Of a stretch of 42,000 nucleotides of DNA, positions 23,931 to 33,433 are shown piece after piece (position 1 is the first letter of the stretch; every line of letters begins with the position of its first letter). Position numbers and translations under genes: made by a program. The DNA is taken from positions 1 through 42,000 of IMG/VR virus record IMGVR_UViG_3300045970_000883, one strand, 5' to 3'. This stretch comes from a virus. The notes under the pieces were generated by a model. It was not told the DNA's origin and ran no database searches. It saw nothing but the letters and a program-made list of their open reading frames with translations.

Positions 23931-26900
23931 CCGGCGCTCCTCCGCCTCCCGGCCTCGTCTGGGAAGACGAATCTACGGCCCCCACCAGCGGGCCGCGCCC
24001 CGCGCTCGGGACACCCCCTCCAGGCCTCGTCTGGGAGGATCAGCTCCAGGCCTCTCCGGCCCCCTCACAGCCCGTCGCGCCCCCGGCGGGGCCTCCTTCC
24101 CCTGCCGGGGCGCTTCCTCCGGCCGGGCTTCCTCCCCCCGCCGGGGGCTCGGCTCTTCGTCCGGGCTCTCTCACGCCCCAGCTCATCCAGCCGGGGAATC
24201 CCCTCCGGGAGGCGATGCTCGGTCGCCAGCGGGAGGCCGGCGGAGCTCCTCTCGCGTCGCTCGGGCCGCAGGAGATCCAGGCGGCCGGCGCCGCGGCGGC
24301 TCCGCCGGAGCCCGAGATACCGCTCCCGGGCCTCTCCGCAGCCGCTCCGCTCGTGACGTCGGTAGCCCAGGCAACCCCGGGCCTCGTGGCAGGAATGGCG
24401 AGGATGGTCCCCGACACCCTCCAGCGGGTGAGGAGGGGACTGGTCGACGAGCTCGCCGACCAGACGGGGATGACGCCGCCACAGCGCGCGGCGATGCACG
24501 AAGTGACGAAGCTCGCGGCCGCCGCGCCTCCGTTCTTCGCTCCCGACTTCCAGGCCGATCTCCTCCGGAAGGCCGACGATGCGATCGTCCGGCCGATCGA
24601 GAGGGCCATCGGAAACACCGAGACCTCCCAGCGACTCGCGGCGAAGCGGAAGAACCAGAGCGTCGGTGAGGCTCTGAAGGATCCGGAACGATGGCAGGAC
24701 TGGGCCGGGTCTTCGATCCCTTCGATGGCGACCATGGCCGCGGTGAACGCTCTTGCCCCCGGCGCCGGCCTCCTCGCCTCGACGACGCTGATGGAAGGCG
24801 GGTCGAAGGTCCGGGAGATCGAGGACAAGGAGCGCCAGACCGGGAAGCGGTACAACGATCTCGGCGCCGCGGCCGTCGCGGTTGCGACCGGCGTGGTGAA
24901 CGGGTACCTCGAGAAGTTCGGCTTCGAGACCGCCGTCGGCAAGCTCGCGGAGTTCCTGCCGGCGAAAGCCAGGAACGGTTTCCTCGGGGCGATCTCGAGG
25001 GCCGTCCAGGGCGCCGTCGGAGAGATGGGGACGGAAGGCCTCCAGCAGGTGATCCCGAACGCCCTGACGAAGGCGCTCCTCGATTCGACCCAGGACATCT
25101 CCGAGGGCGTCTTCGATTCCATGATGGGCGGTCTCGTGGGCGGCGGCGGCATGGCCATGGTGAACACCGGCCAGCGGGCCGTCCGCGGCTCCGAGATCGA
25201 GCAGCGTAGGTCTGACCGTCGCGCGTGGAGGGCCGAGGACGGGCCCGGGACGCCGGCCGCCCCTGCACCCTTCGCGGAAGGCGGGCCGGGCCGCGGTGCC
25301 GTGCCGCAGGCGGATCTCGACGCCATCAACGAGGGCGTTCGCTCCCTCGAGCAGCCCCTCTCCCCGAGCCAGAAGCTCGAGCGCCTCAAGCTGCAGTCGG
25401 CGGCTCTCGACGCGCAGCTCCGTCGCCTTCAGAGCGAGATGGGGCATCCGACGAACGACCCGAGCATGCAGGCGCCCCAGCCCGCCGCACCCCTCGAGCA
25501 GCCCCTCGCCCCGCAGCCGGCGCACCGGCCGATCTCCATTGACACGCTCCTCGGCGCGCAGGCGCTCCGCGGCGTGGTGAAGGCGACCGACTTCCGAGAC
25601 CAGACCGCGGACGCGCGAGGACGCAACGTCTTGAACGCGGTGAACGCCGAGGAGCGCCAGCGGATAGCCGAGGCGCCGGGAGCGGCGCTTCGGATGATCC
25701 TCGGTGACGATCCGGCCTTCGCCATGGCGCCGGCTCCGGTCGCGGCGCCGGCCGATTCCTTCGCGGCCCCGTTGGAAACGACCTCCGCCGACCCCTCCGA
25801 GAAGCGGATGGCATCGACCCCCGTCCTCGACTGGCTCGACACGCGAAGCCAGGAAGCGGACGAGGATCGCAGGACCCTCCCGCCCGAGGAGTGGAGCCAC
25901 GATGAGGCGCGGTACTTCGCTCTCACGGATCCAGCGACTGGCCTTCCGAACCGAGCGGCGGTCGCGATCGCGGAGCGCCAGAGCCCGAACGCTACGCGGG
26001 GCACTCTCGACCTCGACGGTCTCAAGGCCTTCAACGACACCTACGGGCACGAAGCGGGAGACGAGTACATCGGCATGGTGCCGCTCTACGCCCGCCAACA
26101 CGGGATCCGCCTGTTCCGTCTCGGGGGAGACGAATTCGGCGTGCTGCACGACGGGACCGAAGAGGAGCTCGGCGGCATGCTCGAAAAGGCGAGAGAGGCC
26201 GTCGAAGGCGCTCGCGTTCCGGGCGCCACGGAGGCCGGCGAGGCGTATCCTCTTCACAAGGGATGGAGCCATGGCACTGGACGAGACTTCAGGACCGCCG
26301 ACGCTCGGGCCTACGAAGACAAGCGGAGACGGAAGGCCGAGCGGCCCGCGAGTAACCCTCAGCCCGTGGAAGTGGGCGGCAGCACGGGGGCTGAAGCCCC
26401 TGCCGGGCCGGGAGATTCCCCCGGAGTACCGCCACCTCTTCGCCGACCAGGGGGCGACGACTCCGGAAACTCCGGAGCCCCTCCCGCCGGCCCCGCTTCC
26501 CTTCCCCCGCCGGTAACCCCCGCCGCTCCGGCGGCCGCCGCGCGTGCGGAGACCTCTCCCGCGGCTCCGCCGGCCCCGGCGCCGGCCCCGAACCCCGCCC
26601 CGACCACCGAGGCCTTCACCCGCAAGGGGAAGACCGGCGAGGCCTTCACGGCCGACGGCGAGCGCGTAGGCACGCAGTGGGCGATCGCCGACGCCTTCGA
26701 CGATCTCGTCCCCTCTCACACGGAGAACGGCGTCGGGGACCTCGAGCCGAATCCGGCTTTCGCCCAGGTCCTTCAGCCCCGCAACCGCGAGCGCGTCGCC
26801 TCCCAGGACCAGATCGGGGAGATGGCGAAGAACATCCGGCCGGGCGCGCTCGGGGAGAGCTTCAACGCCTCGGATGGCGCCCCGATCGTCGGGCCGGATC

Positions 26901-29900
26901 GCCTCGTGGAGTCCGGCAACGGTCGAACCCTGGCGCTCCGGCGAGCCTTCCGCACCGGCAAGGGGGAGGCCTATCGCGCGTGGCTCGAGGAGCACGCGGC
27001 CGACTTCGGCCTCACCTCGGAGGACGTCCGCGCGGTCAAGAACCCCGTCCTCGTGCGCGTGCGGATCACGCCGACGTCCGACCGGGCCGAGCTCGTGAAG
27101 AAGTTCAACGTGGCGACGGTCGCGACGATGTCGGCCTCGGAGACGGCAGCGGCGGACGCCGATCGCCTCACGCCGGCCATGCTCGCGGGATTCGAGCCGG
27201 GAGCAGACGGGAACGCCATCCTCGCCGTCCGGAACCGCGGCTTCGTCGAGAAGTTCTTCTCGAGCGTCCCCGCGAACGAGCGCGGCCGCCTGATCGACTC
27301 CGAGGGGCAGCTCTCGCAGGACGGCGTCCGGCGCATCCAGGCCGCCCTCATGGCGAAGGCCTACGGATCCTCCCCCGTACTCGAGCGCCTGGCGGAGAGC
27401 ACCGACGACAACATCAAGAGCGTGTCCACCGCGCTCCTGAACGCGGCGCCCGGCATGGCCGCGGTGAAGGCCGGGATCGCCAAGGGGGACATCCTCCCAC
27501 TCGACCCGACCCCCGGGATAATCGAAGCAGCCGAGAAGCTCTCCCACCTTCGGGAGACGAAGACGACCGTTGCGGACTTCCTCGACCAGACCGGCCTCTT
27601 CGGCGACGACATGAGTCCGGCGGGGAAGGAGTTCCTCCGCACCTTCGAGGAGTACAAGCGGAGCGGAAAGAAGCTGTCCGAGGTCTTGACTTTCCTCTCG
27701 GAGAGCCTCATTACTGAGGGCGGTGCGAAGCAAGAAACCCTCTTCGACGATTCCCCGGCTCCACGTCTCGAGGACTTCATCCGTGCAGCTCGGAGAACCG
27801 TTTCTGATCGAGGGCAAGTTTCACTCTTTGGCGGAGAAGCTGATCTACGGACGGATGGTCCGAAGGGCGATCGCCCGGGACCTCTTCCTCCGGGAGGGCG
27901 CTCCGGTCCAGTAGACAAGCCCCGGGTCTCCCTGACTCAGGGTCGCAAGAGCACCCCGCCCACCCCTCGGCACGTCATGCTGATCGAGCGGTTCGCCCGC
28001 TCGCTTGCGGCATCGTGGAAAGACGCTCCGAAAATCGTCGTGGTCTCCACGGAGGCCGAGCTTCCGGAAGCTATTCGCGAGCGGGCCGAGTCGTTCGACG
28101 CCACGGGTGGCGTAGACGGCGTCTACATGGGGGCGAAGGACGACCGGGTGTTCCTCGTGGCCTCCCGCCTCAACAGCCGCGAGGACGTCGAGAGAGTCAT
28201 CCTGCACGAGGTTATGGGTCACGCCGGCCTCCGGCGAATCCTCGACCGCGCCACGTTCAACTCCGTTATGGATCAGATCGCCGAGTCGCTTCCGAAGGAC
28301 GTGGAGGCGAAGGCTCGGGAGTACGGCCTCAACCTGAAGGACGTCGGAGAACGCCGGGAAGCGGCGGACGAGGTCCTGGCGGAATGGGCGAGCCGGCCGG
28401 AGGCGGCCCCGCGCGCGATCACCCGGGCGATGGTCGCGATCCGCGGGTGGCTGCGACAGCACTTCCCGAACCTGAAATGGACGGAAGCCGACGTCCGCTC
28501 GCTCCTGGCGAAGGCGCGGACGAGGATCGAGAACGGAGCGGACGGAGAGGTCGTCGATGGGCCCGCACGGTTCTCTCGAGCCACAGGGGAGCCGACCCCC
28601 TTGGTGACTATTCGGCGGATGGTGGCCGACGCCAAGAAGACCTCCTCGTGGAAAGACTGGTACACGAGACACAAGAGCGTCATTGATGAGCTCTTCGGAG
28701 AGGACGCTCCGGTGTTCCGGCGCATCCTCGCCGCGACGTCGCAAGCGGCCTCTGTTGGGGCGAACGTCGGCCTCGCAGTCAAGGCGTACGAGCAGTACAT
28801 GAGGGGAGATCCGTTCGTCGGATACCTTCCTGCGGTGCGAGCGAACCTCGATCGAATCCGCGCCCAAGAGCGCCTCGAGGGACCGAAGATAACGGCCTAC
28901 GAAACGGCCGGAAGCCACAAGAGCGGAGCGTCTCAGGGCGCCCCGGTAGACCGCCACGTGGCGCGTTATATCTTCGGCGTCGACACCCCTTCCGCGGGGC
29001 AGACGGCGATGGCGCAGCGTATGATGGCGACTGCTGCGGAACGCCTCGGGTGGACGCCGCGGCAGACGCAGGCCGCTCTCTGGGCGTTCAAGATACTGGC
29101 CGACGCTTCCGAGAGAGGCGCGAAAGTAGAGGTCAAGAGCTATGCCGACTTCCTCGAGGCAAAGGCCGACCGAATCCGAGAGTTTCGACGCGGTTTCGCC
29201 GGGCAGTCTGGAGAAGAAGGAAGAGGCGTTCCGGCTGGCCGCGAAACTGCTCCGGGAGATGAAGGGCAAGTCCAACGGGCCCACGCCTCCGAAGAAGTAG
29301 ATCCGGCCGAAACGGGCGGCAGCGGGCCGCGGTTCTCGAGGAAGGCCCAGGAGCCGACGAAGACCCTCGTGGCTCTCCACAACACGAACGCCGAGGGCAT
29401 TCGAGCGATGGAGCGCCTCGGGGGCGTTCCGATCCCGAGCATAGGCGTCACCAAGCCGGGAATCTCTTTCGACAGCTACGGTTCCGTGACTCTGATTGGG
29501 GACCGCTCTCTCGTGGACCCGAAGAGAGACTCACGGAACCGGGTCTTCGAATCCGACATCTGGTCGCCTCGACAGCCGCTCCCGTCCCGGAAGTTCGACC
29601 GGAAGGCGTTCACGCGTTTCGGAGACAAGGTCAACGACCTTCTCGGGAACCCGAAGGAATGGGCCCAGCGTTTCGACCCGAACGCCATGGATCCGCCGCG
29701 GGACGAGGGCGGCTTTGACCGGCTCATCGAGACGTTCGACCGGTCCGGCTACAACTCCTTCCACGTCCAGCGGGCGTACCTCCTCTCGAGGGGCACCGAC
29801 GTCCCGCTCGTGATGCGGGAAGAGAACGGCCGACGAGAGGTCAACTACGGGGAGACGAGGGAAGCCCTCGACGCGGCGATCGAGCCCCATCGGGAGGACT

Positions 29901-32900
29901 TCCGGAAGTGGCTCGCCGCAGAGCTGGAACCGGTCTTCGGGCCGGAGCATCTCGCCGCCGGCCGGAAGCGCCTCCCCTACACGCTCGAGAACCTCGTGGA
30001 CGTGATGCGGAAGATGGGTCTTCGGGGATCCGAGCAGTCGATGTTCGAGTCCCTGGGGAAGCAGAAGGCGAAGTCCTCCCGCGAGCTGCGGTCCGTCGAA
30101 GCGATGCACCGGGCCGAGCGGAACCTGACGAGCGAGTTCGACATGGAGCAGGCGAAGGAGGCGATGAGCCTCGACTTCCACGCCTTCGCCGACGAGCTCG
30201 GGAAGAATCGGCTCTTCTCTGGTCCCTTCGCGCGGCTGGATGAGGCGAGCGCCTCCCTCGGCGATGCAATGAAGAGGGGTCTCTCCCCGGAGACGCTGAA
30301 GCGCGCCCTGATGGAGCGCGGCTTCCCAGAGCCGTCGGCGGAAACGCTCGATGCGGGCGTCGAAGTGGCGCGGTCGATTCAGCAGGCGCCGACGCAGTAT
30401 TTCGAGGCGAAGCCTCAGCGAGGGGTGCGCCTTACGGAGTTCCGGGGAGCCGTCATCCCGGAGGATTCGCCAGCCGACGTCCGCGGGATCCTCGAGCGGG
30501 CCGGCCTCGACGTCCGCACCTACAAGAGCGGCGACGCCGACTCGAGGCGGGAAGCGGTCGAAAGCCTCTCTGCGGAGCGGGACCTCCGTTTCTCGAGGAC
30601 CTCCTCCTCGGCCGAAGACCGCATCTACGATTCGATGATGGCCCGGGCCCGCGCGCGCGCCACGGCCGCGGCCGAAGCCACGAAGCGCGTCCAGGCCGAG
30701 CTCGAGGACCCGGGAGACGTCATGGAGGCCCGGCGCGACCCGAACCTCCCGGCGCACTCCAACGAGATCCAGAACCACATCCGGCCCTATGGCCCCCGCG
30801 AGACGGTCAAGGGCCTTCTCAACCCCGTCGAGACCCTCTACCAGCAACTCATCCGCCGGCACTTCGCCGTCGAGAAAGCCGGCGGAGCGATGGGAACGGA
30901 CAAGGGCCCGGCCCACCGTGACCCTGGCGTCGTGGCCGAGCTGGCCGCCGGGCACTCCGCTCGAGCCGAGCAGATGATCGCCGGGAGCGGCGGCTTCCGG
31001 AACGGAGCGGACGGGAACATCGAGTGGACGGGGAACCGGTCGCTCGAGTCGGTCCTCGGGGACCTCGGGCCCGGCCGCCTGAACGAGCTCCGCCGGTACC
31101 TCGTCGCCCGCCGCGCGATCGAGCTCCACCACCGCACGCCCCCCCAGCAGGAGCTCGGCGCCACGCAGGAGCGGACGATCTACTCCGGCATCACCGAGGC
31201 CGCCGCGCAGCAGGAAGTGGCCGGCGCGCCCCAGGACATCAAGGCGGCCGCGGAACAGGTCACGGCGCTCCTCGACGACGCTCTGCGGTACTGGGCGGAC
31301 GCCGGAGGCCTCTCGCCGGCCGCTGTGGACGTGATCCGGGACATGAACCGGGCCTACGTCCCCTTCTACCGGATCTTCGAGGGGAAGGAGCCCCAGAAGC
31401 AGGGGCGCCTCGTCCTCCCGGCGAAACGCGGCGTGGCGCTCCAGAGCGAGCAAGCGGTCAAGACGATCTTCGGCTCGCAGCGAGACATCCTCGACCCCCT
31501 CGTCGCGGTTGCCGACCACATCCAGCGGATGATCCGCGCCGCCGACCTCAACCGGGTCGGGAAGACCCTCGTCGAAGCCGCGGCCCTGAACCCGGAAGGC
31601 GCCTTCGGCCTCGTGGAAGAGGTCTCCAGCGGCCGCGGGACCGCCGAGGGAGTCACGAACGAAGGGAAGGCCCTCCAGGACGCCGCCATCAACTTCGGCG
31701 TGGAGGTCGACGACGAAGCCGCCTCCGCCCTCTCCTTCCTCTCCGACAAGAAGCTCTCGTACGCCGACGACCGGATCAAGGTCTGGCAGGGCGGGAAGCT
31801 GAAGGAGTACAGGGTCGCTCGAGAGATCGGGGAATCCCTCCGTGCGCTCGGGCCGGAAGAGGCGACGTTCTTCTCGAAGGCCGTCACCTTCCCGGCGCAG
31901 CTTCTCCGGGCCGGCGTCACGAAGAATCCGATCTTCCAGCTCCACAACTTCCTCCGCGACACCGCGGACGCCTCCGTCCAGACCCGGAACGGGTTCGTCC
32001 CCGTCCTCGACTCGATCCGCGGCTTCAAGGAAGCCCTCCGGGATGGAAGCCTTCGGCGGGAGTGGCTCGCGGCCGGCGGCGGCTTCGCGACGATCAGCGG
32101 TGGCGGGCTGAAGGGTGCGGAGAAGACGATTCGGGAGATCGCCCCCAGGACCCGGACGCAGAGCGTCCTCCGGACCGTGATCCATCCCCTCGATGCCCTC
32201 TCCATCTTCGGCCGGCCCTTCGAGGAAGCGGCCCGCCTCGGGGAGTTCCGGAAGGCCCGCCTCGCGGGGAAGACCGACACGGAAGCGGCTCTCGACGCCG
32301 CGCGCGTGACGACGAACTTCACCGTCCACGGTGCCGATGCGAAGTTCTGGTGGCTCGCGAAGGCCTCCGCATTCACGAACCCCGCGATCCAGGGCGCCGA
32401 CAAGGCGTTCCGGACCATCCTCGAGGCGCCCCGAGGCGAAACCCAGAGCGCGGGCCGGATCGGCCGGGCGGCGGCCGCAGTGGCCGTCCGCGGCCTCCTG
32501 AACGTCTCTCTCCTCTCCGCCGTCCTCTACGCCCTCAACTACGACGACAAGGAGATCGAGGAGCTCCGGAAGACGAAGTCCGGCGCCGTCTGGTGGTTCA
32601 TGAGGGTTCCGGGGACCCAGGTGATCCTCCGCTTCCCGAAGCCCTTCCTCTGGGGGCAGATGTTCGGGACCGGCATGGAGTCGATGGCCGACAAGGCTCG
32701 AGGCACCGACCCGGACGCGATGAAGCGTTGGCGGGACGAGGTCCTCGAGATGCTCACCGACAACGTGTTCCCGATCCCGACCCCGTTCAAGGAGTTCAAC
32801 GCTCAGACCTTCAACTTCGACCCTTTCTTTAAGCGGCCGATCGTTCCCCGCGGCCTCGAGGGGGCGGAGCCGGAAATGCAGGTCCAGCCGAGAACGGGGG

Positions 32901-33433
32901 AGACGGCCCGGCAGCTCGGCCGCGCCATCAACTACTCGCCAGCCAAGATCGAGCACGCGGTGGGCGGCCTGGGCGGAACGCTCTCCCGCGAAGCCCTGAA
33001 GCTCTCCGACTCCTTCCTCCGGGATCCCGGGTCCTCTCCGCCCGAGCGCCACCTCTCCGAGCTTCCCCTCGTCGGCCGCGCCTTCGCGACCGGCGGGACG
33101 ACGGGGACGTACTCGATCGAGCGTTTCTGGCGGGAGATGGACGCGGTACGAACCGCGAAGACGACTCTCCGGGAAAAGATGAAGTCCGACCCGAAGGGAG
33201 CCCGGCTCTACGCGAAGGAGAAAGCGACGCAGCTCCAGGCCTTCTCGACCTACGAATCCACCTCGGAGCGCCTCGGGGACCTCCGGAAGAGCATCGAAGC
33301 CGTCCGGAAGGCGCCGGACTCGAGATTCGCGCCGGCCGAGAAGACGCGCCGGATCGACGCCCTCCAGGCGCGGATGAACGACCTGGCGAAGAGGACGATC
33401 GAACGGAACCTCCTCGAGGAGAAACGACCGTGA
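23927..33433 (+). CDS. Giant polyvalent virion protein (GGDEF, ParB-like, zincin, LPD38)
   Basis: 3168 residues from GTG 23927, nearly a quarter of the genome. Order seen: PPPGLVWED twice (residues about 6-14 and 30-38); an Ala/Gly hydrophobic region (about 140-420); a GGDEF domain (about 664-800: DPATGLPNR, Asp695 and Asp697 in LDLDGLKAFNDTYGH, GGDEF at 733-737, no RxxD inhibitory site before it); a DdrB-like ParB domain (about 896-1190: LQPRNRERV at 949, VESGNGRTLALRRA at 994); a zincin peptidase (about 1340-1480) with HEVMGHAGLR from His1427; a conserved phage region with DRHVARYIFG at 1675; a further polyvalent-type region (LVALHNTNAEGI at 1814); and an LPD38-like region (NFLRDTADA near 2675). 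Such proteins are thought to enter the cell with phage DNA and protect it or reshape the host. The GGDEF, ParB and zincin active motifs are intact, so several activities are likely. Confidence 0.85.
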   Translation: MTGAPPPPGLVWEDESTAPTSGPRPALGTPPPGLVWEDQLQASPAPSQPVAPPAGPPSPAGALPPAGLPPPAGGSALRPGSLTPQLIQPGNPLREAMLGRQREAGGAPLASLGPQEIQAAGAAAAPPEPEIPLPGLSAAAPLVTSVAQATPGLVAGMARMVPDTLQRVRRGLVDELADQTGMTPPQRAAMHEVTKLAAAAPPFFAPDFQADLLRKADDAIVRPIERAIGNTETSQRLAAKRKNQSVGEALKDPERWQDWAGSSIPSMATMAAVNALAPGAGLLASTTLMEGGSKVREIEDKERQTGKRYNDLGAAAVAVATGVVNGYLEKFGFETAVGKLAEFLPAKARNGFLGAISRAVQGAVGEMGTEGLQQVIPNALTKALLDSTQDISEGVFDSMMGGLVGGGGMAMVNTGQRAVRGSEIEQRRSDRRAWRAEDGPGTPAAPAPFAEGGPGRGAVPQADLDAINEGVRSLEQPLSPSQKLERLKLQSAALDAQLRRLQSEMGHPTNDPSMQAPQPAAPLEQPLAPQPAHRPISIDTLLGAQALRGVVKATDFRDQTADARGRNVLNAVNAEERQRIAEAPGAALRMILGDDPAFAMAPAPVAAPADSFAAPLETTSADPSEKRMASTPVLDWLDTRSQEADEDRRTLPPEEWSHDEARYFALTDPATGLPNRAAVAIAERQSPNATRGTLDLDGLKAFNDTYGHEAGDEYIGMVPLYARQHGIRLFRLGGDEFGVLHDGTEEELGGMLEKAREAVEGARVPGATEAGEAYPLHKGWSHGTGRDFRTADARAYEDKRRRKAERPASNPQPVEVGGSTGAEAPAGPGDSPGVPPPLRRPGGDDSGNSGAPPAGPASLPPPVTPAAPAAAARAETSPAAPPAPAPAPNPAPTTEAFTRKGKTGEAFTADGERVGTQWAIADAFDDLVPSHTENGVGDLEPNPAFAQVLQPRNRERVASQDQIGEMAKNIRPGALGESFNASDGAPIVGPDRLVESGNGRTLALRRAFRTGKGEAYRAWLEEHAADFGLTSEDVRAVKNPVLVRVRITPTSDRAELVKKFNVATVATMSASETAAADADRLTPAMLAGFEPGADGNAILAVRNRGFVEKFFSSVPANERGRLIDSEGQLSQDGVRRIQAALMAKAYGSSPVLERLAESTDDNIKSVSTALLNAAPGMAAVKAGIAKGDILPLDPTPGIIEAAEKLSHLRETKTTVADFLDQTGLFGDDMSPAGKEFLRTFEEYKRSGKKLSEVLTFLSESLITEGGAKQETLFDDSPAPRLEDFIRAARRTVSDRGQVSLFGGEADLRTDGPKGDRPGPLPPGGRSGPVDKPRVSLTQGRKSTPPTPRHVMLIERFARSLAASWKDAPKIVVVSTEAELPEAIRERAESFDATGGVDGVYMGAKDDRVFLVASRLNSREDVERVILHEVMGHAGLRRILDRATFNSVMDQIAESLPKDVEAKAREYGLNLKDVGERREAADEVLAEWASRPEAAPRAITRAMVAIRGWLRQHFPNLKWTEADVRSLLAKARTRIENGADGEVVDGPARFSRATGEPTPLVTIRRMVADAKKTSSWKDWYTRHKSVIDELFGEDAPVFRRILAATSQAASVGANVGLAVKAYEQYMRGDPFVGYLPAVRANLDRIRAQERLEGPKITAYETAGSHKSGASQGAPVDRHVARYIFGVDTPSAGQTAMAQRMMATAAERLGWTPRQTQAALWAFKILADASERGAKVEVKSYADFLEAKADRIREFRRGFAGQSGEEGRGVPAGRETAPGDEGQVQRAHASEEVDPAETGGSGPRFSRKAQEPTKTLVALHNTNAEGIRAMERLGGVPIPSIGVTKPGISFDSYGSVTLIGDRSLVDPKRDSRNRVFESDIWSPRQPLPSRKFDRKAFTRFGDKVNDLLGNPKEWAQRFDPNAMDPPRDEGGFDRLIETFDRSGYNSFHVQRAYLLSRGTDVPLVMREENGRREVNYGETREALDAAIEPHREDFRKWLAAELEPVFGPEHLAAGRKRLPYTLENLVDVMRKMGLRGSEQSMFESLGKQKAKSSRELRSVEAMHRAERNLTSEFDMEQAKEAMSLDFHAFADELGKNRLFSGPFARLDEASASLGDAMKRGLSPETLKRALMERGFPEPSAETLDAGVEVARSIQQAPTQYFEAKPQRGVRLTEFRGAVIPEDSPADVRGILERAGLDVRTYKSGDADSRREAVESLSAERDLRFSRTSSSAEDRIYDSMMARARARATAAAEATKRVQAELEDPGDVMEARRDPNLPAHSNEIQNHIRPYGPRETVKGLLNPVETLYQQLIRRHFAVEKAGGAMGTDKGPAHRDPGVVAELAAGHSARAEQMIAGSGGFRNGADGNIEWTGNRSLESVLGDLGPGRLNELRRYLVARRAIELHHRTPPQQELGATQERTIYSGITEAAAQQEVAGAPQDIKAAAEQVTALLDDALRYWADAGGLSPAAVDVIRDMNRAYVPFYRIFEGKEPQKQGRLVLPAKRGVALQSEQAVKTIFGSQRDILDPLVAVADHIQRMIRAADLNRVGKTLVEAAALNPEGAFGLVEEVSSGRGTAEGVTNEGKALQDAAINFGVEVDDEAASALSFLSDKKLSYADDRIKVWQGGKLKEYRVAREIGESLRALGPEEATFFSKAVTFPAQLLRAGVTKNPIFQLHNFLRDTADASVQTRNGFVPVLDSIRGFKEALRDGSLRREWLAAGGGFATISGGGLKGAEKTIREIAPRTRTQSVLRTVIHPLDALSIFGRPFEEAARLGEFRKARLAGKTDTEAALDAARVTTNFTVHGADAKFWWLAKASAFTNPAIQGADKAFRTILEAPRGETQSAGRIGRAAAAVAVRGLLNVSLLSAVLYALNYDDKEIEELRKTKSGAVWWFMRVPGTQVILRFPKPFLWGQMFGTGMESMADKARGTDPDAMKRWRDEVLEMLTDNVFPIPTPFKEFNAQTFNFDPFFKRPIVPRGLEGAEPEMQVQPRTGETARQLGRAINYSPAKIEHAVGGLGGTLSREALKLSDSFLRDPGSSPPERHLSELPLVGRAFATGGTTGTYSIERFWREMDAVRTAKTTLREKMKSDPKGARLYAKEKATQLQAFSTYESTSERLGDLRKSIEAVRKAPDSRFAPAEKTRRIDALQARMNDLAKRTIERNLLEEKRP

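Noticed and set aside
26377-26620. Second gene starting within the polyvalent gene
   Set aside because: The main frame continues without a stop through a Pro-rich linker between the GGDEF and ParB-like domains; no internal ribosome site is convincing.
24065-27817. Long minus-strand frame opposite the polyvalent gene (also 29531-33052)
   Set aside because: Low-complexity Arg/Gly/Leu translation, no start site or family, and the plus strand carries clear domains.
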